A stretch of 37,937 bases of DNA from Endomicrobiia bacterium (GCA_025060535.1 JANXCA010000009.1:1-37937), one strand, 5' to 3'. Shown: positions 1 through 9,289, counted from the stretch's first letter. Translations and numbers: made by a program. Notes: a model not told the origin generated them from the sequence alone.

Positions 1-678
1 AAGACCTATCTTTTGAGCAATATTTCTTAAAACATTCATCTTTTTAGAATCTAAATTACTCACTATAGCAGGTACTATTATAGATGCTTCTATTAATTTT
101 GCTGTTTTGTTTATGCTTAAATCTTCTAGGTATTTTTTAATATATTTTTTGTCCTTCTTAACATAAAAAAATTTTTTACCCTCTAAATCCATAAACTGAC
201 CCTTTATAAGACCATCAAAACCCACATAGTTTGAAATTAGCTTTAAAACCTTTAAAATTATATCATGCTTCATATTTTGCCAATCTGATAGTATCTCAAA
301 AGCTAAAGTCAAAAGTCCATCCCCTATAAGGATAGCATCTGATTCTGAAAATTTTTTATGTAAACTAAGACGACCTCTTCTGTAGTCATCATTATCCATA
401 CAAGGTAAATCATCATGAATAAGTGAGTAATTGTGAATAAGCTCTATACAACAAGCAGGATAAAAAACATCTTCTTTCTTAATTCCTAACATTTTAGAGG
501 AACAAAACATTAATATAGGCCTTATATACTTACCGCCAGGAAATAAAAAATAAAATATCATCTTTTTATATCTTTGAGGAAAATTTTTTAAATATGCCTC
601 TAAAGTTTTTCTAAAATTTTTAGTAAACCAAGTTAAATCTTTTTTAAGTTCTTCCTCAAAAAGGGAGTTCTTCTTCAT
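1..678 (-). CDS. ispA: Polyprenyl (farnesyl/geranylgeranyl) diphosphate synthase, C-terminus truncated by window start
   Basis: Translated by hand on minus strand: MKKNSLFEEELKKDLTWF...PGGKYIRPILMF...IELIHNYSLIHDDLPCMDNDDYRRGRLSLHKKF; carries the first Asp-rich motif DDxxxxD and GGKxxRP motif. ATG at 676-678; overlaps xseB by 23 nt. Not in the supplied ORF track because it runs off the edge. Confidence 0.93.
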   Translation of the reverse strand, partial: MKKNSLFEEELKKDLTWFTKNFRKTLEAYLKNFPQRYKKMIFYFLFPGGKYIRPILMFCSSKMLGIKKEDVFYPACCIELIHNYSLIHDDLPCMDNDDYRRGRLSLHKKFSESDAILIGDGLLTLAFEILSDWQNMKHDIILKVLKLISNYVGFDGLIKGQFMDLEGKKFFYVKKDKKYIKKYLEDLSINKTAKLIEASIIVPAIVSNLDSKKMNVLRNIAQKIGL

Positions 679-961
679 CTATATCTTCTTCCTCATCCTT
701 TTTTTCTTTTTCAACCGTATCATTTGGCTTTTCTACAAAGGGTTTTAATGTAAAACCATCTTTTGTTTTTACGACCATCTCAACTTTATGTTTTACCTCT
801 TCTAACTTTTGATTACAAAATTTAACTAATTCCATCCCTTCTTCAAAAAGATTTATTGTCTCTTCAAGAGGAACTTCTGATGTTTCCAATTTTGAAACTA
901 TTTCTTCTAATCTTTTTAAAGCTTCTTCAAAAGTATATTTTTCTTTTTTATTTTTTTCCAT
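656..961 (-). CDS. xseB: Exodeoxyribonuclease VII small subunit
   Basis: YTFEEALKRLEEIVSKLETSEVPLEETINLFEEGMELVKFCNQKLEEVKHKVE is the characteristic XseB helical hairpin; adjacent to ispA as commonly found. Confidence 0.95.
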   Translation of the reverse strand: MEKNKKEKYTFEEALKRLEEIVSKLETSEVPLEETINLFEEGMELVKFCNQKLEEVKHKVEMVVKTKDGFTLKPFVEKPNDTVEKEKKDEEEDIDEEELPF

Positions 962-971
962 AAAGTTCTCC

Positions 972-1397
972 TTAATTTATCTCTTTAATTATTTCTTTAA
1001 TCAATTCTTTATCTGAATTATAAGTAAGAATCTTTTCTACTTCTTTAATGTCATACCACAACACTTCATCTATTTCATCACTTCTAGATTGTTGTATTTT
1101 TACAGGTTTCATAAAATACCACTTCACTTTTTTATGAACTTTTCTACCATCCTGTATAAACCAATATTCTACATCTTTTATTTCTTTTATTATTTCTGCC
1201 TCCACACCAGTTTCTTCTTTTACTTCTCTTAAAGCAGCTTGTTGGGGAGTTTCTTCTTTTTCAATATGCCCTTTAGGAAAAGTATATACAGTCTCTCCCT
1301 TCAAATTCTTAGTTCTTACAACAAGAACATTTTTATTTTTATCAACTACTACCCCTCCAGCAGAGAATTCATATACTGTCTTTTCTTTTTTATTCAT
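972..1397 (-). CDS. NUDIX hydrolase
   Basis: Nudix box GHIEKEETPQQAALREVKEETGVEAEI (Gx5Ex7REUxEExGU). Confidence 0.93.
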   Translation of the reverse strand: MNKKEKTVYEFSAGGVVVDKNKNVLVVRTKNLKGETVYTFPKGHIEKEETPQQAALREVKEETGVEAEIIKEIKDVEYWFIQDGRKVHKKVKWYFMKPVKIQQSRSDEIDEVLWYDIKEVEKILTYNSDKELIKEIIKEIN

Positions 1398-1893
1398 AAA
1401 ATTTAACTATATCTTTTAGTTCTTTTTTATTTATTTTCTGTGCTAATTTAAGTTCATTTTCTTTAGGATATCCTAAAGATATCAAACTTACTAATTTATA
1501 TTTAGCTTCTAAAGAAAGTAATTCTTTTATCTTTTCTGCATAAAATTTTTTATCTCCGGCAATCCAACAACTTCCTATTCCAAAACTCCAAGCTGCTAAA
1601 AGAATATTCTGGGTTGCTGCAGAACCATCTTCTAAATAATACTTAGTATCTTCACAAAAAACTGCTATACAACAATATGCTTCTTTTATAAACTTACCAT
1701 AATCCGTAAGCTCTGCTATTTGAGTTTTTAAGTCATTATTCTTTATTACAATAAATAACCAGGGTTGTTTATTATTTGCTGTAGGAGCATATCTAGCACA
1801 ATCTAAAATTTGATTAATTATTTCATCAGGAATTGGTTTTTGAATATACTTTCTTATACTTCTTCTTGTTTTTATTATATCTAAAAAGTTCAT
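1390..1893 (-). CDS. Nitroreductase family protein
   Basis: FLDIIKTRRSIRKYIQKPIPDEIINQILDCARYAPTANNKQPWLFIVI, GIGSCWIAG; typical nitroreductase fold motifs. Overlaps NUDIX gene by 8 nt. Confidence 0.92.
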   Translation of the reverse strand: MNFLDIIKTRRSIRKYIQKPIPDEIINQILDCARYAPTANNKQPWLFIVIKNNDLKTQIAELTDYGKFIKEAYCCIAVFCEDTKYYLEDGSAATQNILLAAWSFGIGSCWIAGDKKFYAEKIKELLSLEAKYKLVSLISLGYPKENELKLAQKINKKELKDIVKFYE

Positions 1894-1897
1894 AAAA

Positions 1898-3043
1898 TTA
1901 AATCAGAATTATCATTAAAATAGAAGATAAAAAACTCATAATACTACCAAACAAAAATGTAGCAGATGGACCAATCTTATCCCACAATAAACCAGCAATA
2001 AGGCTTGCAGGAAAAAGCATAAATCCTACTAATGTATAATGAAGTCCTAAGATAGTAGCTTTATATTCTGAAGGAGATATTTCTGATAAAAATGCTTTCT
2101 CTTGCCCTTCAACTAATGCTATATAGATTCCATAAATCACAAATAACACCCATATGAAATCTGTAGTTTTCATAAAAGCAAAAAATAAATATACTAAGGA
2201 ATAAATAAAATATCCAACAGTTATTACAGTTTTTTTTCCAATTTTGTCTCCAATAAATCCTGCTGGGTATGAAAAAAGAGTATAGGATAAATTGTAAATT
2301 AAATATAAAAGTATTGTTGTAAGATAGTTTATGCCTAAATTTTTTGCCCTTATAAGCAAAAACTGATTGGAGGAATTACCTAAAGCGAAAATTACAGAAA
2401 TAAATATATATTTTTTTGCAACAAAAGGTATATATTTAAAATCATAAAACTTTAAACTTATTTTCTTTTCAAAGGATAGGGTTTCTTTCTTTTTTTCTTT
2501 TACAAAAAATAAAATCAAAACTCCTAAAAAAGCTGGTAAAATGGATAAAAGAAATACTTTTTTAAATGGTATTTCTTCAGGATTGTATAAAAATAAAAAG
2601 TAAACCACTATCACACCTAACATAGCACCAAAAGTATCCATGCTTCTATGTAATCCAAAAATTTTGCCTTTCTTGGCATCTTCTGTTGATTCAGAAATTA
2701 AAGCATCTCTTGGAGCCGTCCTTACCCCTTTACCAAACCTATCAACTATCCTTGATATTAAAACAAACGGCCAGTTTTTGCTAAAATAAAGAAAGATTTT
2801 ACCTATCGTAGAAAAAGAATAGCCAAATATTACAAATGGCTTTCTTTTTTTAAATTTATCTGAAAACTGACCAGAAAAAACTTTAAGCAAGTTAGATATA
2901 CTCTCTGCTATACCTTCTATAACACCAATAATGGTAAAGGGAGTATTTAAATAAGCTAGATAAAGTCCCAAAATAGGATATATCATTTCAGACGACATAT
3001 CTGTTAAAAGACTTGTTATGCCTAATAAAATTACATTTTTCAT
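1898..3043 (-). CDS. MFS transporter
   Basis: 12-TM-like hydrophobic pattern; FGYSFSTIGKIFLYFSKNWPFVLISRIVDRFGKGVRTAPRDALISES is typical of an MFS subfamily. Confidence 0.88.
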   Translation of the reverse strand: MKNVILLGITSLLTDMSSEMIYPILGLYLAYLNTPFTIIGVIEGIAESISNLLKVFSGQFSDKFKKRKPFVIFGYSFSTIGKIFLYFSKNWPFVLISRIVDRFGKGVRTAPRDALISESTEDAKKGKIFGLHRSMDTFGAMLGVIVVYFLFLYNPEEIPFKKVFLLSILPAFLGVLILFFVKEKKKETLSFEKKISLKFYDFKYIPFVAKKYIFISVIFALGNSSNQFLLIRAKNLGINYLTTILLYLIYNLSYTLFSYPAGFIGDKIGKKTVITVGYFIYSLVYLFFAFMKTTDFIWVLFVIYGIYIALVEGQEKAFLSEISPSEYKATILGLHYTLVGFMLFPASLIAGLLWDKIGPSATFLFGSIMSFLSSILMIILI

Positions 3044-3121
3044 ATTGAGTGGTAATCTACAATATTTTTACTTAAAATTAAAGTGTTGAAAAAGTTTTAA
3101 GTTTTTAATAAAACTAAAAAA

Positions 3122-4483
3122 ATGACAAAAGTAATTTTAATAAACCCACCTATATATGACTTTAGTGCTTATGATGTATGGCTTAAACCTTTGGGACTTC
3201 TTTATTTATCAAATATTCTTAAAAATTACAACATTGAGGTAATTTTATTAGATTGTCTAGATAGAAATTATTTTAAATCTATTCCTACTAAAACAGATGG
3301 TACTGGAAAATATCCTTACGAAATTGTTCCAAAACCAGAGGTTTTAAAAAATATCCCTTTAAAATATAAAAGATACGGAATCTCACAAAGAACTATAGAG
3401 GAACTTTTAGTTTGTAATAAAGACGCATCTTTTGTAATAGTAACTTCTTCAATGACTTATTGGTACTTAGGAGTAAAAGAAATAATAGAAACAACAAAAA
3501 AAATACTACCAAAAGCAAAAATTATTTTAGGAGGAATTTATCCTATACTTTTACCAAAACACTCTGAAAAACTTTTTTCAGATAAGGTAGACTTAATATC
3601 TAAAAATTTTAGTTTTTGTGAAATTTTAAAATATCTTAATTTATTAGAAGGAGAAACAAAATATAAAAGTTTTTCAAATTTTCCACCACCTGATTATACT
3701 CTATATAAATATATATGGTATGTTGTAATTAGATTTTCATACGGATGTCTTAACAACTGCAAGTACTGTGCTTCAAAAAGTATTTTTGCAGGATATGAAA
3801 TGAAAAGCACTAACCAGATAATTAATGAAATTACTTATCTTTATAATCTAACAAATTGTGAAAATTTTGTGTTATACGATGATGCTCTTTTAAATGCAAA
3901 AAATTTACATTATATTACAGAATTATTTAATAAGTTAATTAGACTAAATTTAAAAATCAAATTTTATACTCCAAATGGGATAAGTCCAAGATTCATAACA
4001 AAAGATATAGCTTATTTAATGAAACAATTAAATTTTACAGACCCAAGGTTAAGTTTAGAAACTATATCTTCTTTTACACATAAATTAGTAGACAATAAAG
4101 TGAATCTAAAAGATTTTGAAAAGGCTTTAGAAAATTTAACAGCAGCGGGATATAAAACTAATGAAATTTCAGTTTACCTATTAGCAGGTTTACCGAACGA
4201 AACAATAGAAGATGTTTATAAATCTATAAATCTACTACATAAGTATAAAGTCAGAATACGACTAAATGAATTTTCTTTAGTACCTAGAAGCAAAATTTTT
4301 TATGAATTAGGATTGTCAGAAGAAGATATAGATCCTCTTCTTTATAACAATAGTATATTTTTATTTAACGGAATACCTAATAAAGTTAAACCATGGTGTA
4401 AATTTGAAGAACTCCAATATTTAAAAAATTATGTTAAAAATTTAAACGAAAAAATTTTAAATTTAGAAAACACATATGTTTGA
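3122..4483 (+). CDS. B12-binding-domain radical SAM protein
   Basis: N-terminal ILINPPIYDFSAYDVWLKPLGLLYLSNIL (B12-binding-like domain); radical SAM CxxxCxxC motif in FSYGCLNNCKYCASKSIF. Confidence 0.9.
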   Translation: MTKVILINPPIYDFSAYDVWLKPLGLLYLSNILKNYNIEVILLDCLDRNYFKSIPTKTDGTGKYPYEIVPKPEVLKNIPLKYKRYGISQRTIEELLVCNKDASFVIVTSSMTYWYLGVKEIIETTKKILPKAKIILGGIYPILLPKHSEKLFSDKVDLISKNFSFCEILKYLNLLEGETKYKSFSNFPPPDYTLYKYIWYVVIRFSYGCLNNCKYCASKSIFAGYEMKSTNQIINEITYLYNLTNCENFVLYDDALLNAKNLHYITELFNKLIRLNLKIKFYTPNGISPRFITKDIAYLMKQLNFTDPRLSLETISSFTHKLVDNKVNLKDFEKALENLTAAGYKTNEISVYLLAGLPNETIEDVYKSINLLHKYKVRIRLNEFSLVPRSKIFYELGLSEEDIDPLLYNNSIFLFNGIPNKVKPWCKFEELQYLKNYVKNLNEKILNLENTYV

Positions 4484-5237
4484 AACTCATTCACATTTAT
4501 TTGATGAAAAAATTATTTCAGAGTTGGATATAATTTTAGAAAATCTAAATTCCTCAAATTTCTTAGGAGTTATATGTATTTGTGAAAATGAGAAGGACAT
4601 AGAGTATTTTATTAAATATTCAGCTAAGTATAAGTTTCTTTATTGTAGTTTAGGAATACATCCCCATAATGCTAAAAATTATGATGAAAAAAAATTTTTA
4701 GAAATGTTTAAAAAATTACAAAAAACAAACAGACTATTAGCCATAGGAGAGATTGGTCTAGACTTTTATTATAATTTTTCACCCCCCCAACAACAAATAC
4801 AATCTTTTAATCTACAGTTAGATTTTGCAAAAAAATATGAACTTCCTGTAATAATTCACTCAAGAAAAAGTAAAGACATATTATACGAAATTTTGAAGCA
4901 AAAAAATATCAAAAAAGGAATACTGCATTGCTTTAGCGAAGATTATGAGTTTGCAAAAAAAATTATAGATTTAGGATTAATGTTAGGAGTAAGTGGAATC
5001 ATAACTTTTGATAAATCCGAAAGTCTCAAAGAGACATTTAAAAATGTCGATGTATCTTTTTTAGTATTAGAGACTGATTCTCCATATCTTACCCCTAGCC
5101 CCTACCGGGGAAAAGTAAACAACCCCTTATATTTGAAATACATTTTAGAAACATTAGCAAAAATTAAAAAAATTGAAGTAAATGAGTTAGAAAAAATTAC
5201 AGATTATAATGCCTTAAAAGTATTCAATTTAGTTTAA
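4476..5237 (+). CDS. tatD: TatD family metal-dependent hydrolase
   Basis: FETHSHLFDE, GIHPHNAK, AIGEIGLDFYYNFSPPQQQIQSFNLQLDFAKKYELPVIIHSR, LETDSPYLTPSPYRGKVNNP are TatD signatures. Confidence 0.95.
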   Translation: MFETHSHLFDEKIISELDIILENLNSSNFLGVICICENEKDIEYFIKYSAKYKFLYCSLGIHPHNAKNYDEKKFLEMFKKLQKTNRLLAIGEIGLDFYYNFSPPQQQIQSFNLQLDFAKKYELPVIIHSRKSKDILYEILKQKNIKKGILHCFSEDYEFAKKIIDLGLMLGVSGIITFDKSESLKETFKNVDVSFLVLETDSPYLTPSPYRGKVNNPLYLKYILETLAKIKKIEVNELEKITDYNALKVFNLV

Positions 5238-7375
5238 TGAAAAATAAAAATATTTTATTTGTAGGTATAATATTCTTATCTGTTTTAATTTTTTTGTCAG
5301 AAATAATTTTTACTAACAAAACATTTTTTCAAAGAGATATAATTTTACAATTTAAACCGTGGAAAACATTTATAAATGAATGCTTTAAAAAAATAGATTA
5401 TTCTGAATATTTAGAGTCTCTTCCTATTTGGAATCCCTACAATCACTGTGGAATGCCATTTATAGCTAATATCCAAGCACAAATTTTTTATCCAATTAGC
5501 TTAGTTTTCTATATAATCAAAGATTTTACAGTTGCTTTCAAAATTTTTATAACTATTCATCTATTTCTGGCTGGATTATTTATGTTTCTGATGTTAAAAA
5601 ATAAAAATTTATCTACAATAAGTTCTTTAATAGGATGTATAATATGGAGCTTCAATGGATATATAATCTCGCGTATTGAGTTTCTTAGTGTATTTGCTTC
5701 TATAGTATGGATACCATTAATTATTTTCTTAATAGATAAGCTACCTAATAATTTTTCTCTTAAACACACAATTTTACTCTCTTTTGCAATAGCATTGCAA
5801 TTTTTAGCAGGACACACACAAATTTGGATGTATGCTTTGTTATTTTGTTTTTTTTATTCTATATTTTTATCATTTTCAAATAAAAATATTAAAATTTTTT
5901 TTATGTTTATAACAAGTAGTATATTCTCATTACTACTTTCAGCAATACAGTTTCTACCAACATTAGAATTTATATTTTTATCTACTAGGAGTGGAGGAGG
6001 AATAAAAAATTTTGGAATGAGTTTTGAAGAATCTTCTAAGTATTCTCTCAAATTATTAGATATTATAAATCTATTTTATCCCTTTAGTTGGCAAATAGAC
6101 TTTATTAAAACTTTGCCAACTAAAGAATCCCATCAAATTCTTTACTTACCTAATTATTGGATTTATACTTTTTATGTTGGAGTCACTACTTCTGTGTTAA
6201 CTTTTATAGGTTTTTTTTCAAAAAAATATTTAAAAGAGAAAATTTTTTTAAGTTGTATATTTTTATTATTTTTTTTATATGCTTTAGGAAAAAACTCTTT
6301 ATTTTTTATTTTTTTATATAAAATTTTACCAATAATAAGAATTTTTAGATATCCGGCTACTAGTTGTTATATATTAGTTTTTGTTGTATGCATATTGGCT
6401 TCTTATGGAGCTGAATTTATTTTAAAAATCCAAAAATTAAATTTAAATAAATATTTAATCTTTATACCACTACTTATTTTTTTAGAATTAAAATTATATT
6501 CAAAAAAAATAATGCTCACTTTACCTTCTAAAATTCTATATGAAAAAAAAGAAATTACCAACTTTTTATTAAACTCAAATGATATCTCCTTATATAGATT
6601 TGCATTGACACCCAAAACCCAAATTTTATCAAGAACAGTTTCTGCTGAGGATTTGTATAATGCAATAGCTACTTATAGAGATAACTTATTAGGTAACATA
6701 AATTTAGATTATTTTATATATAACTTTAGAGGACAAGATATAGAATTAAAAAACTTTTTTGAATTTTTAAACATAGTGTATTCTGAAAAATCATTGGATG
6801 AAGCATTGCCATTTTTTTCTATATCTAATGTTAAGTATATTCTATCCTCTGAAAGCCAACCTACAAAATATTGTAATTTGATTTTCAACAGAAAATATAT
6901 GAAAATATACGAAAATCCTTTTGCAAAAGAAAGAATATATTTTGTGAATGAATATCTGTCAGAAAAAGATCTAAAAAAATCAATTCAACTTATAAAGAAA
7001 ATAAAAGACAAATTAACACACTGTATAATAATTCATTCCAACGAAAAATTTAATATTGATTTTAAACCTAAAAAAATTTATTATTCTATTAAATATCTTG
7101 ACTTTAGACATAACAAAGTATCTTTAGAAATAGAAAATAATGCAGATGGTTTTTTAGTTATGTCTCAAAATTTTTATCCTGGATGGAAATGTTATATTAA
7201 TGGTCGTTCGGGAAAAATATACCATTGTAATATATATATGATGTGTGTTTATCTTAAAAAGGGATACAATCAAGTAATTTTTCAATTTGAGCCTTTAAGT
7301 TTTAAAATAGGAAGTATCTTATCTTTAGTTTCTACTTTAATTTTTTTGCTATATTTATTTGAAAAAGGAGGGTAG
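5237..7375 (+). CDS. YfhO-like multi-TM membrane protein (GT-C-like)
   Basis: N-terminal FQRDIILQFKPWKTFINECF...WNPYNHCGMPFIANIQAQIFYP, many TM segments, C-terminal LVMSQNFYPGWKCYINGR...IYMMCVYLKKGYNQVIFQFEP typical of YfhO. Confidence 0.85.
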   Translation: MKNKNILFVGIIFLSVLIFLSEIIFTNKTFFQRDIILQFKPWKTFINECFKKIDYSEYLESLPIWNPYNHCGMPFIANIQAQIFYPISLVFYIIKDFTVAFKIFITIHLFLAGLFMFLMLKNKNLSTISSLIGCIIWSFNGYIISRIEFLSVFASIVWIPLIIFLIDKLPNNFSLKHTILLSFAIALQFLAGHTQIWMYALLFCFFYSIFLSFSNKNIKIFFMFITSSIFSLLLSAIQFLPTLEFIFLSTRSGGGIKNFGMSFEESSKYSLKLLDIINLFYPFSWQIDFIKTLPTKESHQILYLPNYWIYTFYVGVTTSVLTFIGFFSKKYLKEKIFLSCIFLLFFLYALGKNSLFFIFLYKILPIIRIFRYPATSCYILVFVVCILASYGAEFILKIQKLNLNKYLIFIPLLIFLELKLYSKKIMLTLPSKILYEKKEITNFLLNSNDISLYRFALTPKTQILSRTVSAEDLYNAIATYRDNLLGNINLDYFIYNFRGQDIELKNFFEFLNIVYSEKSLDEALPFFSISNVKYILSSESQPTKYCNLIFNRKYMKIYENPFAKERIYFVNEYLSEKDLKKSIQLIKKIKDKLTHCIIIHSNEKFNIDFKPKKIYYSIKYLDFRHNKVSLEIENNADGFLVMSQNFYPGWKCYINGRSGKIYHCNIYMMCVYLKKGYNQVIFQFEPLSFKIGSILSLVSTLIFLLYLFEKGG

Positions 7376-7381
7376 TTTCAA

Positions 7382-7582
7382 ATGAAAGAGTGTAACATTA
7401 CAGCAAATCTAAAAAATTGTACCTGTAGTTATGAACCTTGCAGCAGAAAAGGAAAATGTTGTGAATGTGTCTTATATCATAGAAAAAATGGACAAATTCC
7501 CGGATGTTTCTTTCCTCCTGATAAGGAAAAACTTTACAACAGAAGTATAGAGTTTTTTATATCTATTTTTAAACAAAAATAA
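7382..7582 (+). CDS. Small Cys-rich protein, DUF6485-like
   Basis: 66 aa with 8 Cys: MKECNITANLKNCTCSYEPCSRKGKCCECVLYHRKNGQIPGCFFPPDKEKLYNR; strong SD (aaggaggg) upstream. Confidence 0.8.
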   Translation: MKECNITANLKNCTCSYEPCSRKGKCCECVLYHRKNGQIPGCFFPPDKEKLYNRSIEFFISIFKQK

Positions 7583-7584
7583 AA

Positions 7585-8697
7585 TTATATTATAGTCTCT
7601 TCTGTCTCAATATCAAAAAGGTGAGCTTTTTCAACATTTACTACTACTTCAATAATCTGATTAGGTCTTGCTGTATCATGAGGATCTGCTTTCACTACAA
7701 AACTGTTTTTTGCACTTTTAAGGTGAAGATATATTTCAGAACCTAATGTTTCAATAAAATCTACAGTTAAAGTTATTAAATTTTCTTCTTTGATTGGGCC
7801 TGTATAGAAAAGTTTATCATACATATGTTCTGGTCTAATTCCTAATATCATTTTATTACCTTTCTTTGCACAATAATTTTCTACTTTCTCTTTAAAGGAT
7901 GAAGGAAGTTTTAATTTAAAACTTCCTTCGTCAGCATATAAATTACCATTTTCTTCAACTATTTCTACTTCTACAAAATTCATAGGTGGAGAACCTATAA
8001 ATCCTGCGACAAATTTATTTTTAGGATTATCATACAACTCTATAGGCTTGTCAACTTGCTGAATTACTCCATCTTTCATAACACAGATTTTATCTCCCAA
8101 TGTCATAGCTTCAACTTGGTCATGTGTGACATATATTATAGTGGTCTGCAGACGTTCATGAAGTTTTTTAAGCTCTGCGCGCATTTGAACTCTTAATTTA
8201 GCATCTAAATTTGAAAGTGGTTCATCAAACAAAAAAACTTTTGGTTTTCTTACTATTGCTCTTCCTACAGCAACACGCTGTCTCTGTCCACCTGAGAGTT
8301 CTTTAGGATATCTGTCTAAAAGATGAGAAATTCCCAAAATTTCAGCAGCTTCTTTGACACGAGCATCTATTTCTTGTTTAGAATACCCTCTAATTTTAAG
8401 CCCAAATGCCATATTATCATATACTTTCATATGAGGATATAACGCATAGTTTTGAAAAACCATTGCTATATCTCTATCTTTAGGATGAAGATTATTTACT
8501 ACTTTACCGTCAATGTAAATTTTACCCTCAGTTATTTCTTCAAGACCTGCTATCATTCTTAAAGTTGTAGTCTTACCACAACCAGAAGGCCCTACAAGTA
8601 CTGTAAACTCTTTGTCTTTTATCTCTAAATTTATTCTTTTAACCACCTCAACATTCCCAAATCTTTTTGTAACATTTTCCAAAATTACTTCCGCCAT
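7585..8697 (-). CDS. Sugar-type ABC transporter ATP-binding protein (UgpC/MsmX/MalK family)
   Basis: Walker A GPSGCGKTTTLRMIAGL, signature LSGGQRQRVAVGRAIVRKPKVFLFDEPLSNLDAKLR, MalK-type regulatory domain with GIRPEHMYD; AAGGGGG SD. Confidence 0.95.
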   Translation of the reverse strand: MAEVILENVTKRFGNVEVVKRINLEIKDKEFTVLVGPSGCGKTTTLRMIAGLEEITEGKIYIDGKVVNNLHPKDRDIAMVFQNYALYPHMKVYDNMAFGLKIRGYSKQEIDARVKEAAEILGISHLLDRYPKELSGGQRQRVAVGRAIVRKPKVFLFDEPLSNLDAKLRVQMRAELKKLHERLQTTIIYVTHDQVEAMTLGDKICVMKDGVIQQVDKPIELYDNPKNKFVAGFIGSPPMNFVEVEIVEENGNLYADEGSFKLKLPSSFKEKVENYCAKKGNKMILGIRPEHMYDKLFYTGPIKEENLITLTVDFIETLGSEIYLHLKSAKNSFVVKADPHDTARPNQIIEVVVNVEKAHLFDIETEETII

Positions 8698-8728
8698 TTT
8701 TTTATTTCACCCCCTTAAAAATCAAAAC

Positions 8729-8804
8729 CGGGCTCGACGGGATTTGAACCCGCGATCTCTGGCTTGACAGGCCAGCGTGTTGAACCAGGCTACACCACGA
8801 GCCC
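8729..8804 (-). tRNA. tRNA-Asp(GTC)
   Basis: Reverse complement GGGCTCGTGGTGTAGCCTGGTTCAACACGCTGGCCTGTCAAGCCAGAGATCGCGGGTTCGAATCCCGTCGAGCCC(G); anticodon loop CTGTCAA. Confidence 0.95.
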
Positions 8805-8856
8805 AATCAAAATTAAATCTTAGTTAGTTTGTATAATTGTATAAATTGAAAAATAT

Positions 8857-8927
8857 GGGCGGTAGAGGATTTGAACCTCTGACCTTCCGGGTGTAAACCG
8901 GGCGCTCTCCCGCTGAGCTAACCGCCC
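8857..8927 (-). tRNA. tRNA-Val(TAC)
   Basis: Reverse complement GGGCGGTTAGCTCAGCGGGAGAGCGCCCGGTTTACACCCGGAAGGTCAGAGGTTCAAATCCTCTACCGCCC; anticodon loop TTTACAC. Confidence 0.94.
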
Positions 8928-8958
8928 TTCTAAAAACAATTTTCTAAACTATATTATG

Positions 8959-9033
8959 GGTGGTTGACGGGACTCGAACCCGCAACAACCTGGGCCACAG
9001 CCAGGTGCTCTATCCAGTTGAGCTACAACCACC
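8959..9033 (-). tRNA. tRNA-His(GTG)
   Basis: Reverse complement GGTGGTTGTAGCTCAACTGGATAGAGCACCTGGCTGTGGCCCAGGTTGTTGCGGGTTCGAGTCCCGTCAACCACC; anticodon loop CTGTGGC; encoded G-1 opposite C73. Confidence 0.95.
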
Positions 9034-9045
9034 ACAAAAAAACAC

Positions 9046-9118
<73 letters not shown>

Positions 9119-9127
9119 AAATAAAAA

Positions 9128-9200
9128 TGAGCCCGGAGAGATTCGAACTCTCGACACCCGGCTTAAAAGGCCGGTGCTCTACCTACTGAGCTACGGGCCC
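9128..9200 (-). tRNA. tRNA-Lys(TTT)
   Basis: Reverse complement GGGCCCGTAGCTCAGTAGGTAGAGCACCGGCCTTTTAAGCCGGGTGTCGAGAGTTCGAATCTCTCCGGGCTCA; anticodon loop CTTTTAA. Confidence 0.95.
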
Positions 9201-9217
9201 TTTTTGTTTTATTACAA

Positions 9218-9289
9218 AGCCGGCGAAGGGACTTGAACCCCCGACCTGACGCTTACAAGGCGCCTGCTCTACCACTGAGCTACGCCGGC
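9218..9289 (-). tRNA. tRNA-Thr(TGT)
   Basis: Reverse complement GCCGGCGTAGCTCAGTGGTAGAGCAGGCGCCTTGTAAGCGTCAGGTCGGGGGTTCAAGTCCCTTCGCCGGCT; anticodon loop CTTGTAA. Confidence 0.95.

Noticed and set aside
3044-3121. Divergent promoters between the MFS and radical SAM genes
   Set aside because: Must exist functionally, but the 78-nt AT-rich gap gives several weak -10/-35 candidates and none is convincing by eye.
5557-6615. Minus-strand ORFs 5557-5817, 5854-6051, 6403-6615
   Set aside because: Antisense to the well-supported YfhO-like CDS; no recognisable motifs; expected shadow ORFs.
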